From an uncultured Clostridia bacterium (GTDB taxonomy: Bacteria; Bacillota; Clostridia; Oscillospirales; Oscillospiraceae): a DNA stretch of 54,987 bases. Below are positions 16,140 to 24,906 of this stretch, piece by piece; the stretch's first letter is position 1; each line of letters opens with the position of its first letter. Position numbers and translations under genes: made by a program. The DNA is taken from assembly GCA_945948535.1 (NCBI GenBank), contig CAMFBN010000015.1, positions 1-54,987 on the forward strand, given 5' to 3'. The notes below the pieces were generated by a model, which was not told the origin of the DNA, ran no database searches, and saw only the letters and a program-made list of their open reading frames with translations.

Positions 16140-17047
16140 TTATCCAGCGGGTGGCCCCGGAAATAATCGGGGGCCGCCATGCGCTTTCCGCCCTCGGCCT
16201 GCAGGGAGGTGATTTCCACCGCGCCCTCGCCGCAGGCCACCACAAGGCCGGTTTTGGTCAGGCCCAGAATCTGCCCCGGCGTGCCGCTGCCGGACACCAC
16301 ACGGGTATCGTGAACCTTAAAGGTTTTCCCATGCAAAGCAAACGTCGCCACAGGCCAGGGGTGCAGACCCCGTACATGGTTATGCACCTGAAGGGCGGTT
16401 TTATTCCAATCAATGGGGCACATGGTTTTTTCCAGCATGGGGGCATAGGAAACCTCCGCCGGATTTTGAGGCACGGCAGGCAGCTTCCCCTCTTTTTCAA
16501 AGCGGGACAGGGTCTTGCTCAGCAGGTCAGCCCCCAGCACCGCCAGCTTATTCAGCAACTCCCCGGCAGTCTCATTTTCGCCAATGGGGGTCTTGGAAAC
16601 GTCAATGATGTCCCCCGCGTCCATCTCCCGGCACAGGTACATCGCCGTCACGCCGGTTTCTTTCAGTCCGTCCAGCACCGCCCACTGGTAGGGGGCGCTG
16701 CCCCGGTACTTTGGCAGGAGGCTGGCGTGGATGTTGATGCAGCCAAACGCGGGCACGTCCAGCACCTTCTGGGGCAGAATCCGTCCGTAGGCCACCACGG
16801 CGCAGATGTCGGGCTTCAGCGCCCGGAGGGCTTCCACACTTTCCTCCTCCCGGAAGTTCTCGGGCTGGAACACCGGGATTCCGGCAGCCAGCGCCACTTC
16901 CTTCACCGGGGAAGCTACCAGCTTCATGCCCCGGCCCTTGGGCCGGTCGGGCTGGGTGAAAACACCCGCCACCTCAAAGCCATCATCAAGAATTTTCTTC
17001 AAACAGGTCGCCGCGATGTCCGGCGTTCCCATAAACACAATCCGCAT
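16136..17047 (-). CDS. fmt: Methionyl-tRNA formyltransferase
   Basis: Fmt formylates initiator Met-tRNA using 10-formyl-THF. The product from ATG 17047 (MRIVFMGTPDIAATCL) is 303 residues and has the family-diagnostic FMGTP start, SLLPKYRGSAPYQWAVLDG with catalytic Asn/His/Asp region (INIHASLLP) and the C-terminal OB domain. I rejected the longer frame starting at 17146 because it extends into def and lacks homology. The start overlaps the def stop by one base (TAATG). Confidence 0.96.
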   Translation of the reverse strand: MRIVFMGTPDIAATCLKKILDDGFEVAGVFTQPDRPKGRGMKLVASPVKEVALAAGIPVFQPENFREEESVEALRALKPDICAVVAYGRILPQKVLDVPAFGCINIHASLLPKYRGSAPYQWAVLDGLKETGVTAMYLCREMDAGDIIDVSKTPIGENETAGELLNKLAVLGADLLSKTLSRFEKEGKLPAVPQNPAEVSYAPMLEKTMCPIDWNKTALQVHNHVRGLHPWPVATFALHGKTFKVHDTRVVSGSGTPGQILGLTKTGLVVACGEGAVEITSLQAEGGKRMAAPDYFRGHPLDN

Positions 17048-17523
17048 TAGTCCTCGTCTCCCGCCAGCTCCTCCTCGGTGAGGAACCGCTCCATGACCTC
17101 GGTGTACACAATGCCGTCCAGATGGTCCAGTTCGTGGCAGAAGCACCGGGCAATCAGTTCTTCCCCCTCGGCCTCATACCAGTTGCCGTTCCGGTCCTGT
17201 GCCCGCACCTTGGCATAATTGGGCCGCTTCACCAGACCGTACTTGCCGGGCACGCTGAGGCAGCCCTCCGCGCCGATCTGCTCGCCGCTGGTTTCCAGCA
17301 GAGTGGGGTTGATCAGCTCCAAAATCTCTTCGCCGGTATCCACCAGCACCACCCGGCGCAGAATACCGACCTGCGGGGCTGCCAATCCCACGCCGTTGGC
17401 CTGCTCCAGGGTTTCCGCCATGTCGTCCAGCAGCCTGTGCAGCCGTCCGTCAAATTTCTCCACCGGCCTGCAAACCTTGTGCAGCGCGGGGTCCTTATCC
17501 GTCAGAATTTTCCGCAGTCCCAT
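17047..17523 (-). CDS. def: Peptide deformylase
   Basis: Def removes the formyl group from nascent proteins, reversing the Fmt modification made from the next gene. The 158-residue metalloenzyme has all three motifs: GVGLAAPQVG (near residue 44-53), EGCLSVPG (near 88-95, metal-ligand Cys) and CHELDHLDG (HExxH, near 130-138). The start MGLRKILTDKDPALHKV fits the family. It follows priA by 15 nt, the same order as in Bacillus. Confidence 0.97.
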   Translation of the reverse strand: MGLRKILTDKDPALHKVCRPVEKFDGRLHRLLDDMAETLEQANGVGLAAPQVGILRRVVLVDTGEEILELINPTLLETSGEQIGAEGCLSVPGKYGLVKRPNYAKVRAQDRNGNWYEAEGEELIARCFCHELDHLDGIVYTEVMERFLTEEELAGDED

Positions 17524-17538
17524 AGCTCGTTCCTCTCT

Positions 17539-19986
17539 TTACATATCGTAGCCGTTGACATCAATGAAAGCACTGACGCCCCGGTTGGCTTTGTCCTTAC
17601 TGAACTGCAGCAGCAGATAGGCTAGCAGCTGCCGCAAGGGTTTGCTCATCCGGCACCGCAGCGTCAGTTGATACCGGAAGTTGTAGTTGACCTTGGGCAC
17701 CACGCAGGGGGCCGGCCCCAGCACGGTGCAGGTTTCTTCTGTATAGGGCGCCTGCCGCAGGCAGGCGTTCAGGCTGTCCCGAAAGACCGCCGCCCCCCGG
17801 AGCACGCTCCCCTCCTCCTGCCCGGTGAAGGTCACTGCCGCCAAGTCACCAAAGGGCGGGGCGCTCTGGGCCTGCCGCAGACGGATTTCCAAATCGTAAA
17901 ACCCGTCGTAGTCCTGCTTCGCCGCCAGACGGATGACCTGATGCTCCGGCTGCAAGGTCTGGATCACGGCACGTCCCGGGGTATCGCCCCGGCCTGCCCG
18001 GCCCACCACCTGGGTCAGCATATTAAACGTCGTCTCCCCCGCCCGGTAGCCGCCGGTGTACAGGCTCAGATCGGCGTCCAGCACCCCCACCAGCGTCACA
18101 TTCGGCAGGTTCAGGCCCTTGGCAACCATCTGAGTGCCAAGGAGAATTGGGATATTTTCCTTCTGGAAATGTTCCAGAATTTTCTCGTGGGTATTCACCG
18201 CGCTGACCGTGTCCGTGTCCATGCGGCTGGTCTCCATGTCGGGAAACAGGGCGGCAAGCTCCTGCTGCACCTTCTGGGTGCCGGTGCCGATGGTTTTCAA
18301 AGGCCCGCCGCAGCTGGGGCATCGCTCCGGGGCCGGCTGGGAAAAGCCGCAGTAGTGGCACATCAGCCGGTGGTTGGCGCTGTGATAGGTCAGCTTTACG
18401 CTGCACCGGGGACACTCCGGGGTTTCCCGGCAGTCTACGCACACCAGCGCCCGGCTGTTGCCCCGGCGGTTCAGAAGCAGAATGGTCTGCTTCCCGGCGT
18501 CCCGGGTCTGCAAAATCGCCTCCCGGAGAGGAACGCTCAGGCTGGTGTCATTGCCCAACTTCAGCTCCTCCCGCATATCCACGATGTCCACATCCGGCAG
18601 AGGTCTTCCGTTGTAACGCTGCCGGAGGGTGTACAGGTGGTAAGCCCCGGTTTTTGCCCGGTACATACTCTCGATGGAGGGAGTCGCCGAGCCGAGAAGC
18701 ACCAGCGCGTTTTCCTTGGCCCCCCGCCAGATGGCGACTTCCTTCGCCGAATACCGGGGGCTAGACTCTGATTTATAAGAATGCTCCTGCTCCTCGTCCA
18801 GAATAATGAGGCCGGGGTCGCAGGGGGCAAACACCGCGCTGCGGGTGCCGACGACAACCTTCGCGTCGCCGTTTTTGACCCGCTTCCACTGATCGTACCG
18901 TTCGGCAGTGGACAGGCTGCTGTGCAGCACCGCCACCTGAGCGCCAAAATAGGCCGCCAAGACGCCCAGCAATTGGGGCGTCAGGGCGATTTCCGGTACC
19001 AGAAGCATGGCGGCTTTGCCGCGTTCCAAACAGGCCTGAATCAGGCGGATATAGACGGAGGTCTTGCCCGAGCCGGTGACACCGTAAAGCAGCGCCACGC
19101 CGGGAGCTTCCTGCCCCATCTGCGCGTCCAGCCCTTCAAAGCAGGCCTGCTGCTCCCGGTTCAGGACCAGCGGACCGTCCAGTTGGGCGGGCCGGATTTC
19201 CCGGCAGCGCAGCACCGGACGTTCCGTCAGGGTCAGGTAGCCCAAACGTTCCAACCGATTCACCGTGGCGGTGGACGCGCCGGTGAAATAGCACAGATCC
19301 TTCACCGCCACGCTGCCCACGCTGCAAAGCAGCTCCAGCATCTGTTTTTGCATGGCGGCGGATTTGGGCCGTTTTTCGGCGTAGGCCATGGCCTCCTCCG
19401 CAGGGACGGCAAGGGTGGCGATTCTTTCGGATTTGTCGTGGGTTTTTCGCAGGTAGTCCGTCTGGGCGGACACCCACTTTTTCCGGGTCAGGTAGGTCAG
19501 CACCTCAGAAAGAGCGTCCTCATCGGCAATCAGATTTCGGAGGGCGTCCTCCTCCGCCTGCCCGCCTAAGTTCTCCAGCAGTTCCAGCACCGCCCCGGCG
19601 TTTTCCTTGCGGATGGTCTTTCCCTTCCAGCTCCGGTCCTCCGTCAGGGAGACGGTCAGCTTGGTGCGAAACCACAATCCCGCCGGGAGCATCACCCGGA
19701 TGGCGTCAAAAAAGGTGCAGAAGTACCGCTCCCGCAAAAAAGCCGCCAGCCGAAGCTGGCTTTCGGTGAGCACGGCTTCCTCGTCCAGGCAGCGTTCGAT
19801 GGCTTTCAGCTTGTCCGCGCTGCCCTCCTCCACCGTCAGGACGATTCCCTCCGTGCGCTTGTTGGCCCGTCCGAAGGGCAGCATGACCCGCTGCCCCGGC
19901 CGGACGGTGAGATTCTCGGGAACATAGTAGGAATAGGGCTTGTCTATGGCAAAATTCGCCGCCGCAACAGCAATTTTCGCAATCAT
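17539..19986 (-). CDS. priA: Primosomal replication helicase PriA
   Basis: PriA restarts stalled replication forks by recognising D-loops and loading the primosome. The 815-residue protein has an N-terminal DNA-binding domain, Walker A GVTGSGKTS (near residue 305-313), a DEEQ motif II in place of DEEH, and an eight-Cys zinc region (CVDC, CPRC, CHYC, CPSC). The C-terminal helicase motifs (QMVAKGLNLPNVTLV, QVVGRAGRGDTPG) follow. Length is normal for the family. The gene begins 18 nt after rpoZ. Confidence 0.96.
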   Translation of the reverse strand: MIAKIAVAAANFAIDKPYSYYVPENLTVRPGQRVMLPFGRANKRTEGIVLTVEEGSADKLKAIERCLDEEAVLTESQLRLAAFLRERYFCTFFDAIRVMLPAGLWFRTKLTVSLTEDRSWKGKTIRKENAGAVLELLENLGGQAEEDALRNLIADEDALSEVLTYLTRKKWVSAQTDYLRKTHDKSERIATLAVPAEEAMAYAEKRPKSAAMQKQMLELLCSVGSVAVKDLCYFTGASTATVNRLERLGYLTLTERPVLRCREIRPAQLDGPLVLNREQQACFEGLDAQMGQEAPGVALLYGVTGSGKTSVYIRLIQACLERGKAAMLLVPEIALTPQLLGVLAAYFGAQVAVLHSSLSTAERYDQWKRVKNGDAKVVVGTRSAVFAPCDPGLIILDEEQEHSYKSESSPRYSAKEVAIWRGAKENALVLLGSATPSIESMYRAKTGAYHLYTLRQRYNGRPLPDVDIVDMREELKLGNDTSLSVPLREAILQTRDAGKQTILLLNRRGNSRALVCVDCRETPECPRCSVKLTYHSANHRLMCHYCGFSQPAPERCPSCGGPLKTIGTGTQKVQQELAALFPDMETSRMDTDTVSAVNTHEKILEHFQKENIPILLGTQMVAKGLNLPNVTLVGVLDADLSLYTGGYRAGETTFNMLTQVVGRAGRGDTPGRAVIQTLQPEHQVIRLAAKQDYDGFYDLEIRLRQAQSAPPFGDLAAVTFTGQEEGSVLRGAAVFRDSLNACLRQAPYTEETCTVLGPAPCVVPKVNYNFRYQLTLRCRMSKPLRQLLAYLLLQFSKDKANRGVSAFIDVNGYDM

Positions 19987-20004
19987 AGCAACCCTCCTCC
20001 GATG

Positions 20005-20211
20005 TCACTGCTTGTATTCGTCTTTAATCGTAGCGGACAGCTCGCCGTCGGCGACCTCCTGAATGGCCAGGGTCACAGGCTTCTCAGGCAGTTCTTCCTG
20101 AAGGGCCTCGGACTCGGCGGCAATCTGACGGGCCCGGTGGGCCACCAGATTCACCAGCAGGTAACGGCTATCCACATTCTTCAGCAAATCCGCAACAGGG
20201 GGGTACAGCAT
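20005..20211 (-). CDS. rpoZ: DNA-directed RNA polymerase omega subunit
   Basis: Omega helps fold and assemble the beta' subunit. The product from ATG 20211 (MLYPPVADLLKNVDSRYLLV) is 68 residues and has the family pattern LVNLVAHRARQIA and the C-terminal KPVTLAIQEVADGELSA. A GGAGGATTGAAATT site precedes 20211. An upstream ATG at 20244 would add 11 residues, but it sits upstream of that site, so I prefer the short form. The element copy B lies only 36 nt upstream, between gmk and rpoZ. Confidence 0.93.
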   Translation of the reverse strand: MLYPPVADLLKNVDSRYLLVNLVAHRARQIAAESEALQEELPEKPVTLAIQEVADGELSATIKDEYKQ

Positions 20212-20246
20212 AATTTCAATCCTCCAAATAGATAAACATTTCATGT

Positions 20247-20395
20247 GAATTTACAATTGACAATTGACAGTTGACAATGATTGTGTCCCTGCGGGACGAT
20301 TCAAATAGATTCGTATTGCTTTCGTTCAAAACTCTTTTCAACTCATCCCGAAGGGATACCACAATTGTCAATTGTCCATTGTCAATTGTAAATTC
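20247..20395. repeat. Short inverted-repeat element, copy B
   Basis: This 149-bp non-coding segment between gmk and rpoZ begins GAATTTACAATTGACAAT and ends with its near-exact inverted copy ATTGTCAATTGTAAATTC. Inverted similarity extends over about 35 bp, including the inner TCCCT/AGGGA. It shares internal motifs with copy C (TTGTGTCCCTRCGGGACGAT, TTCGTATTG, ATCCCGAAGGGATACCACA). No ORF is present. Mobility is inferred from structure and multiple copies; no transposase is seen. Confidence 0.8.
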
Positions 20396-20410
20396 TTGGT
20401 TCCTCTCGCC

Positions 20411-20959
20411 TTATTCGGCGATGATCTTCAAAATCTCCTCGGCGCAGCGTTCCGGGTCGTCGTTGACCACTACATGGTCGTACCATTGTCTCTGCTCCAT
20501 CTCCCAGACGGCCCGCTCCATGCGCATTTTGATCTGCTCCTCCGATGTATCGCCCCGGCCCCGCAGACGGCGCTCCAGTTCTTCCATGGAGGGCGGCATA
20601 ATGAAGATCAGTACGGCCTCCGGGTCGCTTTCCCGCACCTGCTTCGCGCCGGCGGGCTCGATGTCCAGCAGTACAGGGCCGCGCTCCCGCTTTTCCTCCG
20701 CCTGTGCACGGGGGGTGCCGTAATAGTTGTCCGCATGGGCATCGTATTCGAGAAACGCGCCCTGGGCAATCATCTCCTCGAATTTTTCCCGGGAAATGAA
20801 GTAGTAATGCACGCCGTCAGTCTCGCCGGGCCGGGGAGGCCGGGTGGTAGCGGAGACGGAGAAGGACAAATCCTTCCGCTTTTTCATCATGATGCCCAGA
20901 ACCGTGCCCTTTCCAACGCCGGAAGCGCCGGAAATGACAATGAGTTTTCCCTTGCTCAT
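20411..20959 (-). CDS. gmk: Guanylate kinase
   Basis: Gmk converts GMP/dGMP to GDP/dGDP. The product from ATG 20959 ([19 protein letters not shown]) is 182 residues with P-loop GASGVGKGT (11-19), the GMP-binding [11 protein letters not shown] and VHYYF segments, and the LID region [14 protein letters not shown] longer frame from 20998 adds unrelated residues inside remA and was rejected. The start overlaps the remA stop by 4 nt (ATGA). The remA-gmk-rpoZ order is widespread in Firmicutes. Confidence 0.97.
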   Translation of the reverse strand: MSKGKLIVISGASGVGKGTVLGIMMKKRKDLSFSVSATTRPPRPGETDGVHYYFISREKFEEMIAQGAFLEYDAHADNYYGTPRAQAEEKRERGPVLLDIEPAGAKQVRESDPEAVLIFIMPPSMEELERRLRGRGDTSEEQIKMRMERAVWEMEQRQWYDHVVVNDDPERCAEEILKIIAE

Positions 20960-21219
20960 GTTTCTTCCTCCATCTTTACGTCCTGCACGTCCATCCACCT
21001 TGCGCCGATGGTCTCGGAGGGGATGGCGGACAGAATCACATGGTCGGTGTCCATCAGGATCACCGCCTTGGTCTTTCGTCCGAAGGAGGCGTCAATGAGC
21101 ATTCCCCGGTCCCGGGCCTCCTGCACCACGCGCTTGATGGGTGCGGAGTCCGGCGCGACGATGGCCAGCAGCCGGTCCGCCGCCACCATGGAGCCGAAAC
21201 CGATGTTGATGAGCTTCAT
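20956..21219 (-). CDS. remA: Extracellular matrix regulator RemA (DUF370)
   Basis: RemA is a small oligomeric DNA-binding regulator. In Bacillus it activates biofilm-matrix and osmoprotection genes. The 87-residue protein has the family features [48 protein letters not shown] and DSDHVILSA-like [11 protein letters not shown]. It lies between yicC and gmk, the conserved Firmicutes location. Here the element copy C sits between it and yicC. Its target genes in this organism cannot be read from the window. Confidence 0.94.
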   Translation of the reverse strand: MKLINIGFGSMVAADRLLAIVAPDSAPIKRVVQEARDRGMLIDASFGRKTKAVILMDTDHVILSAIPSETIGARWMDVQDVKMEEET

Positions 21220-21247
21220 AGGCTGCCTCCCAATAGATGAATTGTTC

Positions 21248-21375
21248 TTTAATTGACAATTATTGTGTCCCTACGGGACGATTTAATATATTCGTATTGT
21301 GTTGATGTCCGTTTTTTAATCCATCCCGAAGGGATACCACAATTGTCAATTGTTCATTGTCAATTGTCAATTAAA
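21248..21375. repeat. Short inverted-repeat element, copy C
   Basis: This segment between yicC and remA starts TTTAATTGACAATT and ends with the inverse AATTGTCAATTAAA. Internal motifs are shared with copy B: TTGTGTCCCTACGGGACGAT, TTCGTATTG and ATCCCGAAGGGATACCACAATTG. At 128 bp it is the shortest copy, lacking part of one end. It is non-coding. Confidence 0.78.
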
Positions 21376-21382
21376 TTACCCT

Positions 21383-22261
21383 TTACTCAATGTTTTGCGT
21401 CTGCTCCCGGATTTTTTCCAGCTCGGCCTTGATGTCCACCACAATCCGGGCCATTCGGACGTCGGAGCACTTGGAGCCGATGGTATTGCTCTCCCGGTTC
21501 ATCTCCTGCAACAGGAAGTCCAGCTTCCGGCCGATGGCCCCGCCGGTGGTGAGCATATTGTTCATCTGATCCAGGTGACTTCTTAAGCGGACGGTCTCCT
21601 CGTCCACGGCCACCTTGTCCGCGAAAATGGCGGCTTCCGTCAGGATGCGGCTTTCGTCGATGGCGGTGTTCGCCAGCACCTCTTTCAGCTTGTTTTCAAG
21701 CCTCGTGCGGTAGTCCGCCACGGTCTGACCGCTGCCGGCCTCCACCTGTTCCACAAGAGACAGGATGGTCTGACCCCGGGAACGCAGATCGTTTTCCAAA
21801 GCCTTTCCCTCCGCGGAGCGCATGGCGTCAAAGCGCTCCAGGGCCTGATTCACCACGCTCAGAAGGTCGGCTGAAAGCAGCTCCTCGTCCACCTCCGGCT
21901 TGTCCACGGTGAACACATCCGGCATCCGGGACAGCAAGCTGACACTGATATCCTCCCGGATACCGTAGTCCTTTGCCATCTGGTGCATGGCGCCCAGGTA
22001 ACCCTCTACCATCGCCGTGTTCAGGGTGATCTTCACATCCTCCGCGCCCTCAGAGCGCACGGAAATGAACACATCCACCTTGCCCCGGGAGATGGCCCCC
22101 TTCACCGCCTGCTTCACCGCGTCCTCGGCGAAGGACAGGGCCCGGGGCAGCTTCACGGTGCAGTCCAAATACCGGTTGTTGACGGAGCGCAGCTCCACGG
22201 TGAACTCCCTGCCGTTGACGGTCTCCACCGCCCGGCCGTAGCCGGTCATACTCTTAACCAT
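21383..22261 (-). CDS. yicC: YicC/YloC-family endoribonuclease
   Basis: YicC-family proteins are endoribonucleases involved in RNA turnover. The 292-residue protein has the diagnostic start MVKSMTGYGRA and N-terminal domain SVNNRYLD, and the C-terminal DUF1732 region with DQMNNMLTTGGAIGRKLDFLLQEMNRESNTIGSK. Length is typical. Its start overlaps the rseC-like gene by 8 nt. It is the usual partner of remA-gmk in Firmicutes. Confidence 0.94.
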   Translation of the reverse strand: MVKSMTGYGRAVETVNGREFTVELRSVNNRYLDCTVKLPRALSFAEDAVKQAVKGAISRGKVDVFISVRSEGAEDVKITLNTAMVEGYLGAMHQMAKDYGIREDISVSLLSRMPDVFTVDKPEVDEELLSADLLSVVNQALERFDAMRSAEGKALENDLRSRGQTILSLVEQVEAGSGQTVADYRTRLENKLKEVLANTAIDESRILTEAAIFADKVAVDEETVRLRSHLDQMNNMLTTGGAIGRKLDFLLQEMNRESNTIGSKCSDVRMARIVVDIKAELEKIREQTQNIE

Positions 22262-22694
22262 GGTTTTCTTCCTCTTTTCTGACGGTTGTCATATCCGCAA
22301 ACGCGGTAATGGTGTAGTGAAGGTCGGCCTTGTTTACCACGAGACGGTCATAGGCAATGACGATCACCACGCCCAGAACGAAGCCAATTCCGCCGCCCAG
22401 AGCGCCGAAGCTCCCCGGCAGGGTTCCCAGCCAGTAGCCCAGGAAAAACAGAACCAGCGGCAGAACGTACAGCACCACAGCGGCCTTCAGCACCGGGGCC
22501 GTGGAGGATTCCACCTTCACCAGATCCCCGGGGGCGGCCCCGATGGGGTTGTCGGCGGTGAAGATCACCGCCTCCTTCGCCGCGCCGCAGCCGGAGCACT
22601 TGTGGCAGTCTCCGGAGCAGGCGCTTTCCCGGATGTGGATCACAGCGGCAGTACCATCGTCATTGGTCTGCCGAACCCGTACCAGCTGCTCCAT
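22254..22694 (-). CDS. SoxR-reducing/RseC-family membrane protein
   Basis: The 146-residue protein has an N-terminal Cys-rich segment (CSGDCHKCSGCGAAKE, residues about 23-39) followed by two membrane helices (about 75-92 and 98-117) and a short C-terminal tail. This is the RseC/MucC family layout. Members in proteobacteria work with Rnf-like complexes to reduce the SoxR iron-sulfur cluster, or with sigma-E regulation. An Rnf operon lies elsewhere in this window (46343-51331), so a redox link is plausible but unproven. It sits tightly between cdaR and yicC. Confidence 0.85.
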   Translation of the reverse strand: MEQLVRVRQTNDDGTAAVIHIRESACSGDCHKCSGCGAAKEAVIFTADNPIGAAPGDLVKVESSTAPVLKAAVVLYVLPLVLFFLGYWLGTLPGSFGALGGGIGFVLGVVIVIAYDRLVVNKADLHYTITAFADMTTVRKEEENHG

Positions 22695-22695
22695 G

Positions 22696-23946
22696 TCAGC
22701 CTCCCGCAGCCTGCACCGTCGCGGAGACGGAGCTGGTCTTCACGGCGCCCACGTTGGGGAACCGGTCATCGCATACGATTTTCACTTTATAGGTCGCCGT
22801 GCCCACCTCGGCGTTGGTGAAGTCCACCACTGCCCGGATGTTTTCTTCCTTCAAGCCCGTAATTTCCGTCTCGGGGCCCCGCAGCTTCACGCTCAGGTTG
22901 GCGTTGATGATCTCCACACTTAGCCCCTCCGGCACATTGATGGGTTCAAACCGGTCGATGGTAAATTCTCTGGTCTTCAGGCCGGTGAACTTAATGGAAA
23001 CCGTGACCTCATTCACGCCGGTCTGGTTGGTCACGCCCTCGGGCAGGGTCAGGGTGTACTTCTGCTCGTTGACGTTCTTATCCAGATCCGCCAGATTAAT
23101 GGAGCAGACGGTGAGGGTGTCGCCCAGCTCGTTCAGCACCGCCTCGCCGCCGGAGACACGGATGGTCTTGGGCGAAATGTCGATGGTGGTATTGTGTTCA
23201 TTGGCGCCGCCGCCGTAAACCACGTCCGCCACCAGCTGAAGCTCCCGAATCTTCTGAATCTGCATTTCCAGACGGACTTCTTCCACATTGGTGGTAATCT
23301 GCTCGGCGTCCACGGGGTTGCCGTCCGCGTCGCAGAGGGTGTAGCGGTAATTCTGGCTGATGGACTCCACCTGTTCCGTCAGGTCGATCTCCACCCGGGC
23401 ATGGTCGATGGTGTCCACCACGGATGCCGGGCCGCTGATGGTCACGGTGTTGTTGTCCAGCACCGCGTTTTCCGTGTCATAGATGTAATCCTCGGAACGG
23501 TTGCCCGTCCACTTGATCAGCACCGGAATCTCCGACACCCGGCGGTAATCCACATCTACAAAAATCGCGCCGGGATTCTTATTGCCCACGGTAAAGGCGC
23601 TGGGAGATACGTCGCTGGGGTAGGAAATGGTATAGCTCAGGGCGATGTGCTCCCCCGGCTCGGTGATCTGAGACAGATCCACCTTCGCCGCCAGCTTGCT
23701 GGAATCCAGCTTGCTCAGATCGCTGCGGGCGCCGGACAGGTTCAGGGAAACCGAGTTGGTGGAAATCGATGTGACCATCAGATTCCGCTCACCCAGAACC
23801 GACTCGCTTTCCATCACCACAGGAATATTATAGAAAGTATTGTTGTCCTCAATACTCACATTGTTTTTGACATACAGCCACAGACCGAAGGCCACCACCA
23901 GTGACAGGAGCATGGAGTAGAGCTTATTTCTTTTCATCGCTTCCAT
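22696..23946 (-). CDS. cdaR: CdaR, YbbR-domain regulator of diadenylate cyclase
   Basis: CdaR is a membrane-anchored extracytoplasmic protein that modulates CdaA. The 416-residue product has one N-terminal membrane helix (residues about 9-25, LYSMLLSLVVAFGLWLY) and several tandem YbbR repeats, visible as recurring blocks of about 80 residues ending near positions 110, 200, 300 and 400. It starts MEAMKRNK; a second start at 23937 is possible. The gene overlaps the cdaA stop by 23 nt (14 nt if the second Met is used), which supports co-translation. Confidence 0.93.
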   Translation of the reverse strand: MEAMKRNKLYSMLLSLVVAFGLWLYVKNNVSIEDNNTFYNIPVVMESESVLGERNLMVTSISTNSVSLNLSGARSDLSKLDSSKLAAKVDLSQITEPGEHIALSYTISYPSDVSPSAFTVGNKNPGAIFVDVDYRRVSEIPVLIKWTGNRSEDYIYDTENAVLDNNTVTISGPASVVDTIDHARVEIDLTEQVESISQNYRYTLCDADGNPVDAEQITTNVEEVRLEMQIQKIRELQLVADVVYGGGANEHNTTIDISPKTIRVSGGEAVLNELGDTLTVCSINLADLDKNVNEQKYTLTLPEGVTNQTGVNEVTVSIKFTGLKTREFTIDRFEPINVPEGLSVEIINANLSVKLRGPETEITGLKEENIRAVVDFTNAEVGTATYKVKIVCDDRFPNVGAVKTSSVSATVQAAGG

Positions 23947-24787
23947 CCTCCTTTGCCTTGCCGGACAGCTTCCTCAGAACCTGAGCGGGGAACATGCCGC
24001 CATCATCCTCCGGCTGGGCGGTGTGCAGCTCCTGCCGCAGCAGCTTATCCAGCGTCGCCACCTTCAGGGAGCGCTTGAGCATACCGCCGACTGCCACGGA
24101 AATGGAGCCGTTTTCCTCGGACACGATGACCACCACCGCGTCGGTGGCCTCGCTCATGCCCACCCCGGCCCGGTGACGGGTGCCCAGCTCCGGGGGCAGG
24201 TTCTCGTTGGTGCTCAGGGGAAGCACACAGCCTGCCGCGGCGATGCGCCCGTCCCGGATAATCATGGCGCCGTCGTGCAGGGGGGAGTTCTTGAAGAAAA
24301 TATTCCGAACCAGCTGGTCGGACACCTGCCCGTCAATGGGGGTTCCGGTTTTGAAATACTCCTCCAGCCGCTGATCCCGGGCAAACACGATCAGCGCGCC
24401 CACCTTTTCCCGGCTCATGGCCTCGCAGGCCCGGACAGTCTGGGTGATCACCGCATCCATCTCCTGCACCGGCTGGGGCATTCCGAAGAACTTGCTCAGC
24501 TTCACATTGCCCAGATGATCCAGCATCCGCCGAAGCTCCGGCTGGAACAGCACCACAAAGGCCAGCAGTCCAATGGCAAGGAACTGATTGAGAATCCAGT
24601 TGATGGTATAGAGCTTTGCCACGCTGGTAACCCAGGCAATGAGCACCAGCGCGATGACCGTGCGGGCCAGACGCATGATGTGCGGCGTCCGCAGAAGCGG
24701 CAGCAATTTATAGATCAGGAAGGCAACCACAAGAATGTCCAGATAATCAGACCACTGCATTTTCAGTATCTGCTGAATAATGTTCAT
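23924..24787 (-). CDS. cdaA: Diadenylate cyclase CdaA (c-di-AMP synthase)
   Basis: CdaA makes cyclic di-AMP from two ATP, controlling potassium and osmolyte transport and cell-wall homeostasis. The 287-residue protein from ATG 24787 (MNIIQQILKMQWSDYLDIL) has three N-terminal membrane helices and a DAC domain with the catalytic motifs LHDGAMII and GTRHRAGVG. All catalytic residues are present. A longer frame starting at 24829 adds 14 residues without support. glmM, a common third member of this operon, is not present here. Confidence 0.95.
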   Translation of the reverse strand: MNIIQQILKMQWSDYLDILVVAFLIYKLLPLLRTPHIMRLARTVIALVLIAWVTSVAKLYTINWILNQFLAIGLLAFVVLFQPELRRMLDHLGNVKLSKFFGMPQPVQEMDAVITQTVRACEAMSREKVGALIVFARDQRLEEYFKTGTPIDGQVSDQLVRNIFFKNSPLHDGAMIIRDGRIAAAGCVLPLSTNENLPPELGTRHRAGVGMSEATDAVVVIVSEENGSISVAVGGMLKRSLKVATLDKLLRQELHTAQPEDDGGMFPAQVLRKLSGKAKEDGSDEKK

Positions 24788-24864
24788 CTTCCCATCAACC
24801 TTCTTTCTATCGGCAAACCATAGGCGCACAATGCGCTATGATATACTTATCTATTATCCGTTCC

Positions 24865-24893
24865 ATTATAGCGGATAACGCCCCTGATGGCAA
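24865..24893 (-). promoter_or_regulatory. Promoter of the cdaA-rsgA cluster
   Basis: On the minus strand TTGCCA (24893-24888) and a perfect TATAAT (24870-24865) are separated by 17 nt. Transcription would start near 24858, about 70 nt before cdaA. It lies between the cysteine desulfurase gene's terminator and cdaA. It is the only consensus-like promoter I see at the head of the long cluster. Confidence 0.8.
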
Positions 24894-24906
24894 TAGGCAT
24901 TTCTGT

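Noticed and set aside
21248..21375. CRISPR-like repeats in AT-rich CAATTG segments
   Set aside because: The units are short, variably spaced, inverted rather than direct, and there are no unique spacers of constant length or cas genes.
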